45,841 bases of DNA from NCBI GenBank assembly GCA_947595235.1, contig CANQEP010000003.1, positions 1 to 45,841 of the forward strand. Direction: 5' to 3'. How positions within the stretch are numbered: the stretch's first letter is position 1; each line of letters starts with the position of its first letter. The DNA is from an uncultured Clostridia bacterium (GTDB taxonomy: Bacteria; Bacillota; Clostridia; Christensenellales; UBA1242). The notes beneath the pieces are model-generated. The model saw only the letters and a list, made by a program, of their open reading frames with translations. It was not told the DNA's origin and did no database searches. A program made the translations under genes and the position numbers. Shown piece after piece: positions 18,370-28,318 of the stretch.

Positions 18370-20175
18370 ATGCGAAAGAGCCGTGTTGACCTTAGAAGTG
18401 ACGTTGAGTTGTCCCTCACCGAAGAGCAGAAAAAACAAAAATTCAACTTCAAGTTGTTGAAGTTGTTTTTCAGATACTATCGTGAGGTGTGGGGCTGCGT
18501 TTTTCTTACAATCTTGACCATGATTTTGTCTGCAGCGATGAGCGTTGTTATGACCATTTTCAGTGGTAACCTTTTGTCGGCGTTCAGCGACGGCTTTGTT
18601 TTCAAAAACGCTTTGAAGTGGGGGCTTTTGACGTTTGGCGCGGCGGCGTTCATAAGTTTTGACAACTGGATTTGTAACCTCTTTTGGAAAAGGTCGAATT
18701 TTAGCATCTTCATCCTTATGAAAAACGACATCATGGAGCGTGTGAACTCCCTTGACCAAAGTTGCCTTGACCGAGTTGACGCCCTAAAATTCTTGCAACG
18801 CATTGACTGGGACGCGAACAATACGGTCAACAAACTCTTTGACATCATGAACATCATTATTAACCTTGTCAGCGGTCTGGCGTTCTTGTCGTACACGCTC
18901 TATCTCAACTTGTATGTTGGCCTTTTCTTGGCGGTGTATGTCTTTGTTTATGCGCTCATAAAGTACTGCCACAACAAAGTTAGGCAAAAGAACCGCCGAG
19001 TCATAAAGTCGTATGCCTATCGAACGAACACGGTGCAAGTGGACAACATCCGCGGAATGAAAGACCTTCGGGGAATAAACGCCAATTCGCAGATTTCTTC
19101 TATGCAAGAGAACATAACGGGCTACCGCTGGTCCATGAACTACAAAAATTCAAAAATAGATGAGCGTTTCACCTTTGGCGCGAACATCACCGCAGACATT
19201 TTTAACCTTGTTTTCATTGTGCTTTGCGCCTACATGATTATGAGGGGGCAACTTTTCATTGCGGGCTTCATGATTGCCTATAACTACAAGGGGCAGATAA
19301 TAACCCTTGCGGGGCAGATTGCCGAATTTAGAGACGAAATTAACGACTGCCTTTACTCTGCAATGTGGGTGAACAACCTCTTTGACGAAAAGCAGTATCC
19401 TCTTGAAAAGTTTGGAAGCGAGGAACTTAAAGATTTTTGCGGAAATGTTGAGTTCAAAGACGTTAGGTTCGAGTATGTTCAATCCATGCCAGTTTTAAAC
19501 GGCATAAGTTTCAAGGTTGAACCAAAGAGCGTTGTTGCCTTTGTTGGCGAGAGCGGAGGAGGAAAGAGCACAATAATTTCCCTCATAAACAAGGTCTACA
19601 CGCTTAAAGAGGGACAAGGGGAGGTGCTTCTTGACGGGCACAACATCAACACCCTCACAAAGGACAGCATAAGGGACAACATATGCGTGGTTTTGCAGTC
19701 GCCATATATGTTCGACATGACCATTGCCGAGAACTTGCGCCTTGCGAAGTCTGATGCAACAGACGAGGAACTTCTTGAAGTGCTAAAAAAGGCAAAACTC
19801 AGCGATTTTGTTTCGCGACTTCCAGAAAAGTTGAACACCCGACTTGGTGACAACGGAATGAAACTCAGCGACGGACAGCGTCAGCGATTTGCCATTGCAA
19901 GGGCACTTTTGAAGAACGCACGCATAATTGTTTTTGATGAGGCGACAAGTTCGCTAGACAACGAGAATCAAGCAAAGATAAAGCGGATTATAAAGTCGCT
20001 AAAAAAGGACCACACCATCATCATTGTTGCGCACCGCCTTTCAAGTGTTGAGGACAGCAACAAGATATTTTTCATAAAAGACGGGCAAGTGTTTGCCGAG
20101 GGCACGCACGAGAGCCTATATAATAGTTGCGAGGAGTACAGAAATCTTTGCAATGCAGAAAGTGAGGAAGAATAA
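18370..20175 (+). CDS. ABC transporter, fused permease/ATPase
   Basis: GESGGGKST Walker A, KLSDGQRQRFAIARALL signature, IIVFDEATSSLD Walker B. Confidence 0.95.
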   Translation: MRKSRVDLRSDVELSLTEEQKKQKFNFKLLKLFFRYYREVWGCVFLTILTMILSAAMSVVMTIFSGNLLSAFSDGFVFKNALKWGLLTFGAAAFISFDNWICNLFWKRSNFSIFILMKNDIMERVNSLDQSCLDRVDALKFLQRIDWDANNTVNKLFDIMNIIINLVSGLAFLSYTLYLNLYVGLFLAVYVFVYALIKYCHNKVRQKNRRVIKSYAYRTNTVQVDNIRGMKDLRGINANSQISSMQENITGYRWSMNYKNSKIDERFTFGANITADIFNLVFIVLCAYMIMRGQLFIAGFMIAYNYKGQIITLAGQIAEFRDEINDCLYSAMWVNNLFDEKQYPLEKFGSEELKDFCGNVEFKDVRFEYVQSMPVLNGISFKVEPKSVVAFVGESGGGKSTIISLINKVYTLKEGQGEVLLDGHNINTLTKDSIRDNICVVLQSPYMFDMTIAENLRLAKSDATDEELLEVLKKAKLSDFVSRLPEKLNTRLGDNGMKLSDGQRQRFAIARALLKNARIIVFDEATSSLDNENQAKIKRIIKSLKKDHTIIIVAHRLSSVEDSNKIFFIKDGQVFAEGTHESLYNSCEEYRNLCNAESEEE

Positions 20176-20195
20176 AAGGCTCAGTTGAGCCTTTT
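20174..20195. terminator. Bidirectional terminator
   Basis: AAAAGGCTCA-GT-TGAGCCTTTT. Confidence 0.8.
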
Positions 20196-21339
20196 AATTT
20201 TCGTAGTCATCTTTGAAGTTGTGAACAACGCCACTTTTGTCTTTATAGGCAATGACGGTTGAGAGGTTGACGTTCTCAACGCTTGCAAAGATGTTTTGGT
20301 CGACTTGCGGGTCGTCTTTTTTAAGCATGGCAATGAGGTTTTTGACCTTCTTGCGCTTTGAACTTGTGCTCCCGAAGGCGCTATTTTCAAGGTGGCAGTT
20401 TTCTGTGAACTTGCAAGCGCACTGAATAAAATTAAGGCAGTTATAGTCTCGCCAAGCAATGATGTCCTCTTCGCGTATGAGGTACATTGGGCGGATGAGT
20501 TCCATGCCGCTAAAGTTGGTGCTGTGGAGTTTTGGCATCATGGTTTGGACTTGCGCGCCATAGAGCATACCCATAAGAATGGTCTCAATAACGTCGTCGT
20601 AGTGGTGACCGAGCGCAATTTTGTTGCAACCGAGTTTCTTTGCCTCGCTGTAGAGATATCCGCGCCTCATCCTTGCACAAATGTAGCAAGGGGACTTTTC
20701 GATGCTAAAGACATTTTCAAAGATGTTGGTCTCAAAAATGGTTATTGGAATGTTGAGAATTTCCGCGTTCTTTTTTATGATTTCCAAATTTTCGGGGCTG
20801 TAGCCGGGGTTCATGACAAGAAACACCAACTCAAAATCGAACTTGTTGTGACGTTGCAACTCTTGAAAGAGTTTCGCCATTAGCATGCTGTCTTTGCCCC
20901 CAGAAATGCAGACGGCAACTTTGTCATTTGGCTTCAAGAGTTCATACTCGTTTATTGCCTTGCAAAACTTTGAAAAAATCTTTCTGTGGAACTTCTTTCT
21001 TATGCTCTCTTCAACTTCGCGAGCCTTGTTTTTGGGGTCAATGGCGCCCATGCTCTCTTTTAGCCAACCAACATAGCCACCAATAAGGGCAAAGGCTTTT
21101 ATGCCGCGATTTTGAAGATTGGCGGCGGCCTCTTGTGAGCATTCTCCCGTCTTTGAACAGAGGTAATACTCCTTCTCTTTTGAGAACTTGTCAAGACTGG
21201 CGAGAAGTTGGCTTTCGGGGATGTTAATTGCCCCTGGAATGTGCCCGCACAAAAACTCGTCTTCACTCCTTGTGTCAACGACCACGCATATGTCTTTGCC
21301 TTTTTTTGCCATGAATGAATATGTAACCTCGTTTTCCAT
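20194..21339 (-). CDS. Rhodanese-TtcA-like PP-loop ATPase fusion
   Basis: VVDTRSEDEFLCGHIPGAINIP...YYLCSKTGECS (rhodanese) then VAVCISGGKDSMLMAKLF, CYICARMRRGYLY, ALGHHYDDVIET (TtcA-like). Confidence 0.85.
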   Translation of the reverse strand: MENEVTYSFMAKKGKDICVVVDTRSEDEFLCGHIPGAINIPESQLLASLDKFSKEKEYYLCSKTGECSQEAAANLQNRGIKAFALIGGYVGWLKESMGAIDPKNKAREVEESIRKKFHRKIFSKFCKAINEYELLKPNDKVAVCISGGKDSMLMAKLFQELQRHNKFDFELVFLVMNPGYSPENLEIIKKNAEILNIPITIFETNIFENVFSIEKSPCYICARMRRGYLYSEAKKLGCNKIALGHHYDDVIETILMGMLYGAQVQTMMPKLHSTNFSGMELIRPMYLIREEDIIAWRDYNCLNFIQCACKFTENCHLENSAFGSTSSKRKKVKNLIAMLKKDDPQVDQNIFASVENVNLSTVIAYKDKSGVVHNFKDDYEN

Positions 21340-21417
21340 ATATGTGCATTATATCAAAAACCAACGCGCATTGCAAGGACATATTTTGAGAACGCGAAAG
21401 AAAAACCGCAAACGCGG

Positions 21418-22434
21418 TTATTTCTCTTTTACTGCAAGATATATTAGGTCCACAGCCTTGTCTATACCAACAGAACTGTCGATCATGAGGTTATAGTTGT
21501 CTTTGTTGCCCCACTCTTTTCCGCTGGCATTTTCATAGAACTTGGCGCGTCTCTTGTCTGCCTTTTCAATGTTTTCGGAGGCAAGGCTTTCGGTGTCGCC
21601 ATAGTTTTTCATGATGCGCTCTTTTCTGTAGTTAAGAGGTGCATAAACAAAGACTTTGTATGGGTCAAAGGATGCAAGAACGTGGTCGGCGGCTCTTCCA
21701 ACAAGCACGCACGCGCCATGCTTTGCTATTTCTGTTAAAATCTTGTCTTGCGCATTTATTGCGGTTTGATTTGCCTCGGCGGAGAGGTAAAGGCTGTACA
21801 AAATGGAGTCCTTTTCCTCAATGTTGTCGATATAGTCAGAGGCAAGTCCGCTTTCGCTTGCGGCAAGCGAAGTGAGTTCTTTGTCATAGAACGGAACGCC
21901 AAGTTTTTCGGCAAGTTTTTTGCCAATTTCTCTGCCACCCGCTCCGTGCTGACGCGAGATTGTTATTATTCTTCCTTGAATTGAGTTTTTAATTGTTGCA
22001 GGTGATTGCGCCCCGAGAGAAGATGCACTCATGCTCTTGTAGGTTAAAACTAGCAAAATGACAGAGATTGCGAAGGTCAAAACGTCGCTTATTGGCGCAG
22101 ACCAATAGAACGCGTTTGTTGAAATTAGTGGCAAGAGGTAGGCAAGGGGAACAACAAAAATAACGTCGTGCAAAAGGGCAATGGTCATTGCTTTTACGGG
22201 CATTCCAATGGCTTGAAAGAAAATTGAAATGACCTTTATAAGGCAAGTTAGAAAGATAAAGCCTATATAAATTCTAAAGGCGCTTATTCCAAGGGCGTAT
22301 TCGGCAGGAGAGCAAGTTGCCTTTGAGTAGCCAAATATTCCAAGCAAGAGACTTGGGCACGCCTCAAAATAATACCTCTTTTGAAAAATAAAACAGCAAG
22401 CATTTTTGCTTGCTGTTTCCAATGTTTTACGCAA
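21418..22434 (-). CDS. Cytidylate kinase-like domain fused to C-terminal remnant of a MATE transporter (apparently 5'-truncated)
   Basis: RIITISRQHGAGGREIGKKLAEKLGVPFYDKEL typical of cytidylate kinase-like family; N-terminal part resembles only the last TM helices of MATE proteins. Confidence 0.7.
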   Translation of the reverse strand: MRKTLETASKNACCFIFQKRYYFEACPSLLLGIFGYSKATCSPAEYALGISAFRIYIGFIFLTCLIKVISIFFQAIGMPVKAMTIALLHDVIFVVPLAYLLPLISTNAFYWSAPISDVLTFAISVILLVLTYKSMSASSLGAQSPATIKNSIQGRIITISRQHGAGGREIGKKLAEKLGVPFYDKELTSLAASESGLASDYIDNIEEKDSILYSLYLSAEANQTAINAQDKILTEIAKHGACVLVGRAADHVLASFDPYKVFVYAPLNYRKERIMKNYGDTESLASENIEKADKRRAKFYENASGKEWGNKDNYNLMIDSSVGIDKAVDLIYLAVKEK

Positions 22435-22453
22435 CTCAAAACAGAGGTATTAT
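22369..22453. repeat. 85-bp palindromic element with internal terminator hairpin
   Basis: ATAATACCTCTTTTGA (22369-22384) and TCAAAACAGAGGTATTAT (22436-22453) flank AAACAGCAAGCATTTTTGCTTGCTGTTT. Confidence 0.6.
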
Positions 22454-22505
22454 AGCATAATCAAATTTTTCGCGCAAAGGGTTTTTTAAAAATTTTGCAC
22501 AAATT

Positions 22506-25196
22506 TTATCCCTTGAAGAGGGTCACAAAGAATGTGAAGAATGGCTTTAAGTAAACGAGCACGCCAACGGCAAGAAGTATTGCGCACGCGCCTATAAATC
22601 CAATCCAAACTATTGGCTTTTTGTTTGCCAAATCGAACTTGGCGTTAAGAATTGCAAAGACAATGAATATGAGTAGCGCAACAATAGAAATTATTAGGCA
22701 AAGTTTGAGGTATTGAGGCTCATAGCCAATGACGATGTTGTTTTCTCCTTCGGCAAGTTCAACACTCATAAAGCCACTGAATGTTGGGGTGACTTTTGCG
22801 CTTTCACCGTTGATTTCTGCCGTCATGTGGTTAAGGTAGGTGAATGGAATGAACGCATACTTTAAGCCTTGCGCGTTGTCCACCTTGACTTCAAGGGTTC
22901 TGTCTTTAATTTCAAGGCTGGCGCTATTGAAGGTGGCGCTTTCGTGAACTTGCCTAAATGTAGCAATGTCGAAGGTGGCAAGTTCAAGGTTCTCTTTGAG
23001 GGTGTCAATATTTATCATGCTGTTAAATGACTTTGGTACCTTTATTTCAAGTGACGAGGTCTTCAAAACTCCAAGGTCGTTTATGCCCCTCGCAAGCACT
23101 CTGCCCATGACCCCACTCTCTGTTATTATGCCGTCAACAATTTGGTTCTTAACAGAGATGTAGGCAATTTGACCCACTGGAAGAGCGTTTGCAGAAATGG
23201 TGAAGTAGTCGTCATCTTCGCTAATGTTTAGGTCTTGGGTCTTCAAGATGTCGTCACTCTTGCCATAGAGCGCTTTATAGAGTTCGTTTTGCCTTTCAAA
23301 ATATGTCGCATCCTTCGAGAAAACTTCATTGAGGTCAACATTTGTTGTGAGAACTTCATACATTGTGAAGTTGAGTTCATAGAGGTAGACGTCAAAGTTT
23401 ATGTCATCTATGGTGACGTCTGTCTTGTCGTCGTTGAGGTTCACCACTTCGTCGCAGTAGTTGAATTGACCAATTTTTGTGTAGTAGGCGCTGTCAAGTT
23501 CCTCGCTAGAGAGAACATATTTGTTGTCGAGCATGATGTCGGTCATTATTGTTCCCCCAGAACTCAAAAGGATTGAGTGATTGGTGTTTATGCCAAGCGC
23601 GTCATAGCCTTGGAATTGCTCCTCGCTGGAAATGTGTATCCACGTTTGAAGGGAAGGGAAGCGCGTCAGTTCGGCAAAGTTGGAGTTGTAAAGTGCCTCG
23701 CGGTCTTTGATTTTGTAGGACGCGTCAAGTTCGCTCAAATCAAGAGCAAGGGCGTTGCTAATGCGCGAGGTGTTTTTGTATCCCGGTTCGCCAACAAAGG
23801 CAATGGCTCCGCAAAGTATCTGGGCAGTGACAAGCACAAAAATGAGCACGCCTCCGCAAAGTTCTCCAAGTTTGAGTTTTGAAATTTTGAGACGCAAGAA
23901 AAGTTCAATAAGTGTGTAGGTGAGGGCAAAGATTGCAAAAGTAATCATGAATTGCGTGATGTGAACGGGCCTATATGGGTGAGCGGAAACACTTATGTCA
24001 ATGCTGGCGATAAACAAAACAACAAGGCACATGACAAGTGCGGGGCAAAGTGTGAGTTGGAACATCTTTATTCGCGACTCTCTCTTCTCGTTTATTGCCA
24101 CTTCTTTTGGAGCGGTCATGTACTTGTCGATATAGTATAGCGCGCCAAAAATGGCGAACATTATAATAACAAAGCCATACCTTAGTGGAAAGCATTGGTA
24201 ACTTCCCGTGTGCCACATTTTGTTTATTGGCTCAATCAAGATGCCAATGCTGAGGGTTATGAACGTTACAAGGAAGAAAAGGACGGTCTTTTTGTCTTCT
24301 TTTATCTTGAACATGAGTCTCACAAAGAACACGAAAGGCAGAGCATACATAAACACAACAATGACTTTGCTGAAAAAGTAAGAGAACATACTTGAAAGAG
24401 TTTCTGCCGAAGTGTTTGCAAAGCGGTGCGCTTGAAGTGAGGTTAAACATGACGGTATGAACGCCACAAAACTCATGAGAATGCTAATGATTATTGCAAA
24501 AAATAGGTGCGAGGCAACTTTCTTTTTCTCGCTTGCAAGAAAGATGATGTAGTAAAGAGCAATGACAACAATTCCAACAAGCACCATGTAGGAAATGTAG
24601 TAACTAAGGCACAGCATATATGTTAAAGTCAGCACGAACCAAAGGTTTTTGCCCTTCTCGATGAGGGGCTTTGCTGACATTATGAGAAGAGGAAGAAGTA
24701 TCATGAGATCAAGCCAGCCAATGTTTGTGAAGTGAACGAGCGTCCAACCCGAATATGTCCAAACAAGGCTGAACAAAAGGAGTGTCCACTTGCTGGTGTT
24801 TTTGAAAAAGTATTTGAAGCAAAGGTACGCGGTTGTTGCCATGAGAGCAAGTTTTATGATTATCAAGAACGCAACGGCGAACATGACATCAGTGCGAGGG
24901 AAGAGTGCAATAAGCCAGTCGATTGGCGAGAGGTAGCCGTTCAAGAAGAAGGTGGTTATAATGCTTCCTCCACCGCCAAGGTTGAAGTCAACAAAAATGT
25001 TCGCCTTGCCATGAAAGATGTCGTTAAGGTTGGTGTAGAAGGGAACGAGTTGCTCGTTATAGTCAATGTAGCCGAGGTTGTTCTTGCCAAAAGGGAAGAT
25101 GCCTTTAATTATCATTGCAAGAACAAAAACGGCAATGGTGATGAGCGCGGGCAAAGAGTATTCCAAAACTTTTAGCCACTTTTGTTTTTTATCCAT
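22506..25196 (-). CDS. YfhO family membrane protein
   Basis: 896 aa multi-pass protein; YIDYNEQLVPFYTNLNDIFHGKANIFVDFNLGGGG N-terminal pattern of YfhO. Confidence 0.85.
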   Translation of the reverse strand: MDKKQKWLKVLEYSLPALITIAVFVLAMIIKGIFPFGKNNLGYIDYNEQLVPFYTNLNDIFHGKANIFVDFNLGGGGSIITTFFLNGYLSPIDWLIALFPRTDVMFAVAFLIIIKLALMATTAYLCFKYFFKNTSKWTLLLFSLVWTYSGWTLVHFTNIGWLDLMILLPLLIMSAKPLIEKGKNLWFVLTLTYMLCLSYYISYMVLVGIVVIALYYIIFLASEKKKVASHLFFAIIISILMSFVAFIPSCLTSLQAHRFANTSAETLSSMFSYFFSKVIVVFMYALPFVFFVRLMFKIKEDKKTVLFFLVTFITLSIGILIEPINKMWHTGSYQCFPLRYGFVIIMFAIFGALYYIDKYMTAPKEVAINEKRESRIKMFQLTLCPALVMCLVVLFIASIDISVSAHPYRPVHITQFMITFAIFALTYTLIELFLRLKISKLKLGELCGGVLIFVLVTAQILCGAIAFVGEPGYKNTSRISNALALDLSELDASYKIKDREALYNSNFAELTRFPSLQTWIHISSEEQFQGYDALGINTNHSILLSSGGTIMTDIMLDNKYVLSSEELDSAYYTKIGQFNYCDEVVNLNDDKTDVTIDDINFDVYLYELNFTMYEVLTTNVDLNEVFSKDATYFERQNELYKALYGKSDDILKTQDLNISEDDDYFTISANALPVGQIAYISVKNQIVDGIITESGVMGRVLARGINDLGVLKTSSLEIKVPKSFNSMINIDTLKENLELATFDIATFRQVHESATFNSASLEIKDRTLEVKVDNAQGLKYAFIPFTYLNHMTAEINGESAKVTPTFSGFMSVELAEGENNIVIGYEPQYLKLCLIISIVALLIFIVFAILNAKFDLANKKPIVWIGFIGACAILLAVGVLVYLKPFFTFFVTLFKG

Positions 25197-25276
25197 AAAT
25201 TTTTCCTTTTTATATTTGATAAAGACATTCTACATTATAAGTTAAAAAAAATCAAAGGGAATTAACCCTTTGACTG

Positions 25277-25744
25277 TTATTTTATAATTCCTCCACAGCA
25301 TTTGAGCTCATAGACCAGACTATGTTTATACCTGATTTTCTCCACTCCTGAAAAGTTTTCAAGGTTTCCGCGAGAAGAAAAGGTGTAGGTGTAGTCGCCC
25401 GCCTTGAACTTTCTGTTGCCACGAACGGGGAGTGGGTCGGTTTTGTCAAGTTTCATAAGAGCGGGGCGAAGAACGTCGTTATAAATCTTTGGGTCAACCT
25501 CAGCGCCCACTCCATAGCCATAATAGAGCATTCCCCAAACGCTGACCCCGTCAATATAAACAACTTCATGCCCCATAAAGCGCTCACCCCCAAAGTAGGT
25601 GTCGTGATATACCGCCTTTTTGTTTTCCACTTCGCCCTCAAAAGTGTAGTCTTTTGAACACTGCCTTGTGGGGGTGCTTTCCAAGATGTTTTTGTTTGCG
25701 TAGGTGTTTTTCTTTGCTTCAATCAAAAAATCAATAAAATCCAT
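25277..25744 (-). CDS. DUF5680-like protein
   Basis: DTYFGGERFMGHEVVYIDGVSVWGMLYYG; start placed at MDFIDFL. Confidence 0.7.
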   Translation of the reverse strand: MDFIDFLIEAKKNTYANKNILESTPTRQCSKDYTFEGEVENKKAVYHDTYFGGERFMGHEVVYIDGVSVWGMLYYGYGVGAEVDPKIYNDVLRPALMKLDKTDPLPVRGNRKFKAGDYTYTFSSRGNLENFSGVEKIRYKHSLVYELKCCGGIIK

Positions 25745-25917
25745 AAAAACCTCATTTTGTGCCATTTTTTGTGCTATTTTTGTTCGTTTTTGCGTTTTTT
25801 CAAAAGTATTATATCAAATTTTGCAGATTTTTCAAACAATTATTCGCGCTTTTTTGCATAACAAATAGAGTTTTTGCTTGACGAAAAATTGTTTTGTTTA
25901 TATATTTTTGTTATAAA

Positions 25918-26724
25918 ATGTCGAAAAAGAGAGCGTGGTTTGTGAAAAAATTTCTTGCGCTGTTTCTAATTCTTCCTTTGCTCCTCGTCGGTTGTGGCAA
26001 GACTGAGGAAAAGGATGAGATTGTTTCTTTAAAAGTTGACCAAAACTTCTTGAGCCAAGACTTTTATGTTGGTGACCAAGTGGACTTGTCCTCTTATTCA
26101 TTGACGCTAGTTTACTCTTCGGGCAAAGAAGAAAGCGTGCCACTAAGCATTGCAACAATACAAAATTTTAGCACTGCCGTTGCGGGCGAGATTGATGTTG
26201 TTATCACTTATGCGGGGCTTTCGGTGACTGTTCATCTTCTCATTTCAAATCCCGCTCCCGTCAATATGAGATACGCGGGCGAGGGGATTGTCTTTTACTA
26301 TGGTGAAGGGTTCGACCTTGAAAATCAATATGTCTTTGTTTTGTATGACAGTGGCGACGAAGTGAAAATTCCCCTTGCCGACCTTGAACTTGAAGATTTG
26401 GGTGGCGGCGTTTTGAGGGCAAAGTTTTTTGACCTTCATGTTGATATTGAGTATGTTTCCTTGTATCACGAAATAGAACTTTTGCAAGAATATGAGGTGA
26501 ACAACCCATTCATGGGCGGGGAGTTTGTTGGACAGATTTTGCAAAGCAACAATGAACTTGTTTTGCTTGTAAGATATGCACAAAGTGGCAGAGACTACAA
26601 TGTTTTTGGTCTCACCGACATGGGCGACGGGCACTATGAAACACAATTTTTGTTTGACGGCGACTTAAGAACATATGAGATATACCTTGCAAATGGCAAA
26701 ATTCAAATTGTTGAGAAAGCATAG
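25918..26724 (+). CDS. Lipoprotein with Ig-like (Big_3-like) domain
   Basis: LLLVGCGKTEE lipobox; DFYVGDQVDLSSYSLTLVYSSGKEE... repeat. Confidence 0.75.
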   Translation: MSKKRAWFVKKFLALFLILPLLLVGCGKTEEKDEIVSLKVDQNFLSQDFYVGDQVDLSSYSLTLVYSSGKEESVPLSIATIQNFSTAVAGEIDVVITYAGLSVTVHLLISNPAPVNMRYAGEGIVFYYGEGFDLENQYVFVLYDSGDEVKIPLADLELEDLGGGVLRAKFFDLHVDIEYVSLYHEIELLQEYEVNNPFMGGEFVGQILQSNNELVLLVRYAQSGRDYNVFGLTDMGDGHYETQFLFDGDLRTYEIYLANGKIQIVEKA

Positions 26725-26824
26725 TTGAAAGTGGCTTTTGTGCCATTTTTAATTTTTTTCGGTATTGACATTTGACGGGTTTTGTTTTATCATAGCCCTA
26801 GAAAATATTTTTGGGGGAATAACA

Positions 26825-28258
26825 ATGGAAGAAAGAGATATCAAGCCAAACAAGGACCAAGAGGTTTTGTTTCACTATCACGCTCTTTGCCCGCTGGATG
26901 GAAGGTATGCAAGCGTGGGAAAGAGGATGGGCGAGTACTTTTCTGAGTATGCGCTTGTTAAAAATAGAGTAAATGTGGAAGTCGAGTGGCTGTTATTTTT
27001 GCTAGATAATGTAAATAGCGACATATTGGACAAGTTTGATGAGCGTGACGAAAAACTTATTTCTGCGATTGAGAGCATTGCCACTAACTTTGACGACAAC
27101 GCCATGCTTGAAGTTAAGGCGATTGAAAAGGTCACCAACCATGACGTGAAAGCGGTTGAGTTGTATGTTGCAAACAAACTCAAAGAGAAGGGTCTTGGCG
27201 ACCTTGTAAGTTATGTGCACATCGGCCTCACCTCAGAGGACGTCAACAACACCTCATATGCAAGGATGCTTACTGGGGGCCTTAACGATGTTTGGGTGCC
27301 GGCGGCAGAAAAGTTGTTGAATGAGGTCAGCAAGATTGCAAAAGACAACGCAGATGTTCCAATGCTTGCCCACACTCATGGTCAACCCGCAACCCCAACA
27401 ACGCTTGGCAAGGAGTTCGCCGTCTATGTTCAAAGGCTAAAAAAGATTCTTGGCGACATCAAGACATTTGAGGCAAACGGCAAGGTCAACGGCGCAACGG
27501 GGAACTATGCGGCGCTGTCTGTTGCATTCCCAAACTACGATTGGGAAAAACTTGCCGAAAAGTTTGTTGAAGAGAACTTGTGGCTCAAATTCAATCCCGT
27601 AACAACGCAGATTGAAAACCACGACTATATGTGCAAACTCTTTGACGAAATCCGCGAGTTCAACAATGTTCTTCTTGACATGGACCTTGACATGTGGATG
27701 TACATAAGCAAAGGCTACTTCAAGCAAATTCCAGTAAAGACTGAGGTTGGCAGCAGCACAATGCCCCACAAGGTTAACCCAATAAACTTCGAAAACAGCG
27801 AGTCAAACATTGAGATTTCAAACGCACTTCTCACCGCGCTTTCAAACAAGTTGCCTCGTTCAAGGTGGCAGAGAGATTTGTCTGACTCGTCAACTCAAAG
27901 AAACATCGGCATGGCGATGGGCTACTCGCTTCAAGCAATCGAGCAAGCAAAGGTGGGGCTCTCTAAGTGCGCGGTGGACAAAAACAAAATAAGCAGCGAA
28001 CTTGAAAACTCGTGGGCTGTGCTTGCCGAGGCGGTGCAGACCGTTCTTAGAGTCTATGGCATTCCCGACGCCTATAACCAACTGAAAGAGGTCACTCGTG
28101 GCAAAGAAATCGGAAAAGAGGATATGCAAAACTTCATCGCCAGCCTTCCAATAAGCAATGAGGACAAAGCAAATCTTCTTTCAATGACTCCATCTTCATA
28201 CACGGGCTACTCAGAGCGCATTGCGAAAGAGTACTCAGAACTTGGCGAAGATGACTAA
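26825..28258 (+). CDS. purB: Adenylosuccinate lyase
   Basis: CPLDGRYA, THGQPATPTTLGKE, GSSTMPHKVNPINFENSE signature. Confidence 0.95.
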   Translation: MEERDIKPNKDQEVLFHYHALCPLDGRYASVGKRMGEYFSEYALVKNRVNVEVEWLLFLLDNVNSDILDKFDERDEKLISAIESIATNFDDNAMLEVKAIEKVTNHDVKAVELYVANKLKEKGLGDLVSYVHIGLTSEDVNNTSYARMLTGGLNDVWVPAAEKLLNEVSKIAKDNADVPMLAHTHGQPATPTTLGKEFAVYVQRLKKILGDIKTFEANGKVNGATGNYAALSVAFPNYDWEKLAEKFVEENLWLKFNPVTTQIENHDYMCKLFDEIREFNNVLLDMDLDMWMYISKGYFKQIPVKTEVGSSTMPHKVNPINFENSESNIEISNALLTALSNKLPRSRWQRDLSDSSTQRNIGMAMGYSLQAIEQAKVGLSKCAVDKNKISSELENSWAVLAEAVQTVLRVYGIPDAYNQLKEVTRGKEIGKEDMQNFIASLPISNEDKANLLSMTPSSYTGYSERIAKEYSELGEDD

Positions 28259-28265
28259 AAACAAG

Positions 28266-28292
28266 AAAAAGCGAACATGATGTTCGCTTTTT
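28266..28292 (+). terminator. Rho-independent terminator after purB
   Basis: AAAAAGCGAACAT-G-ATGTTCGCTTTTT. Confidence 0.85.
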
Positions 28293-28318
28293 AACTCAAT
28301 CAAAAAAAGGATGTTACA

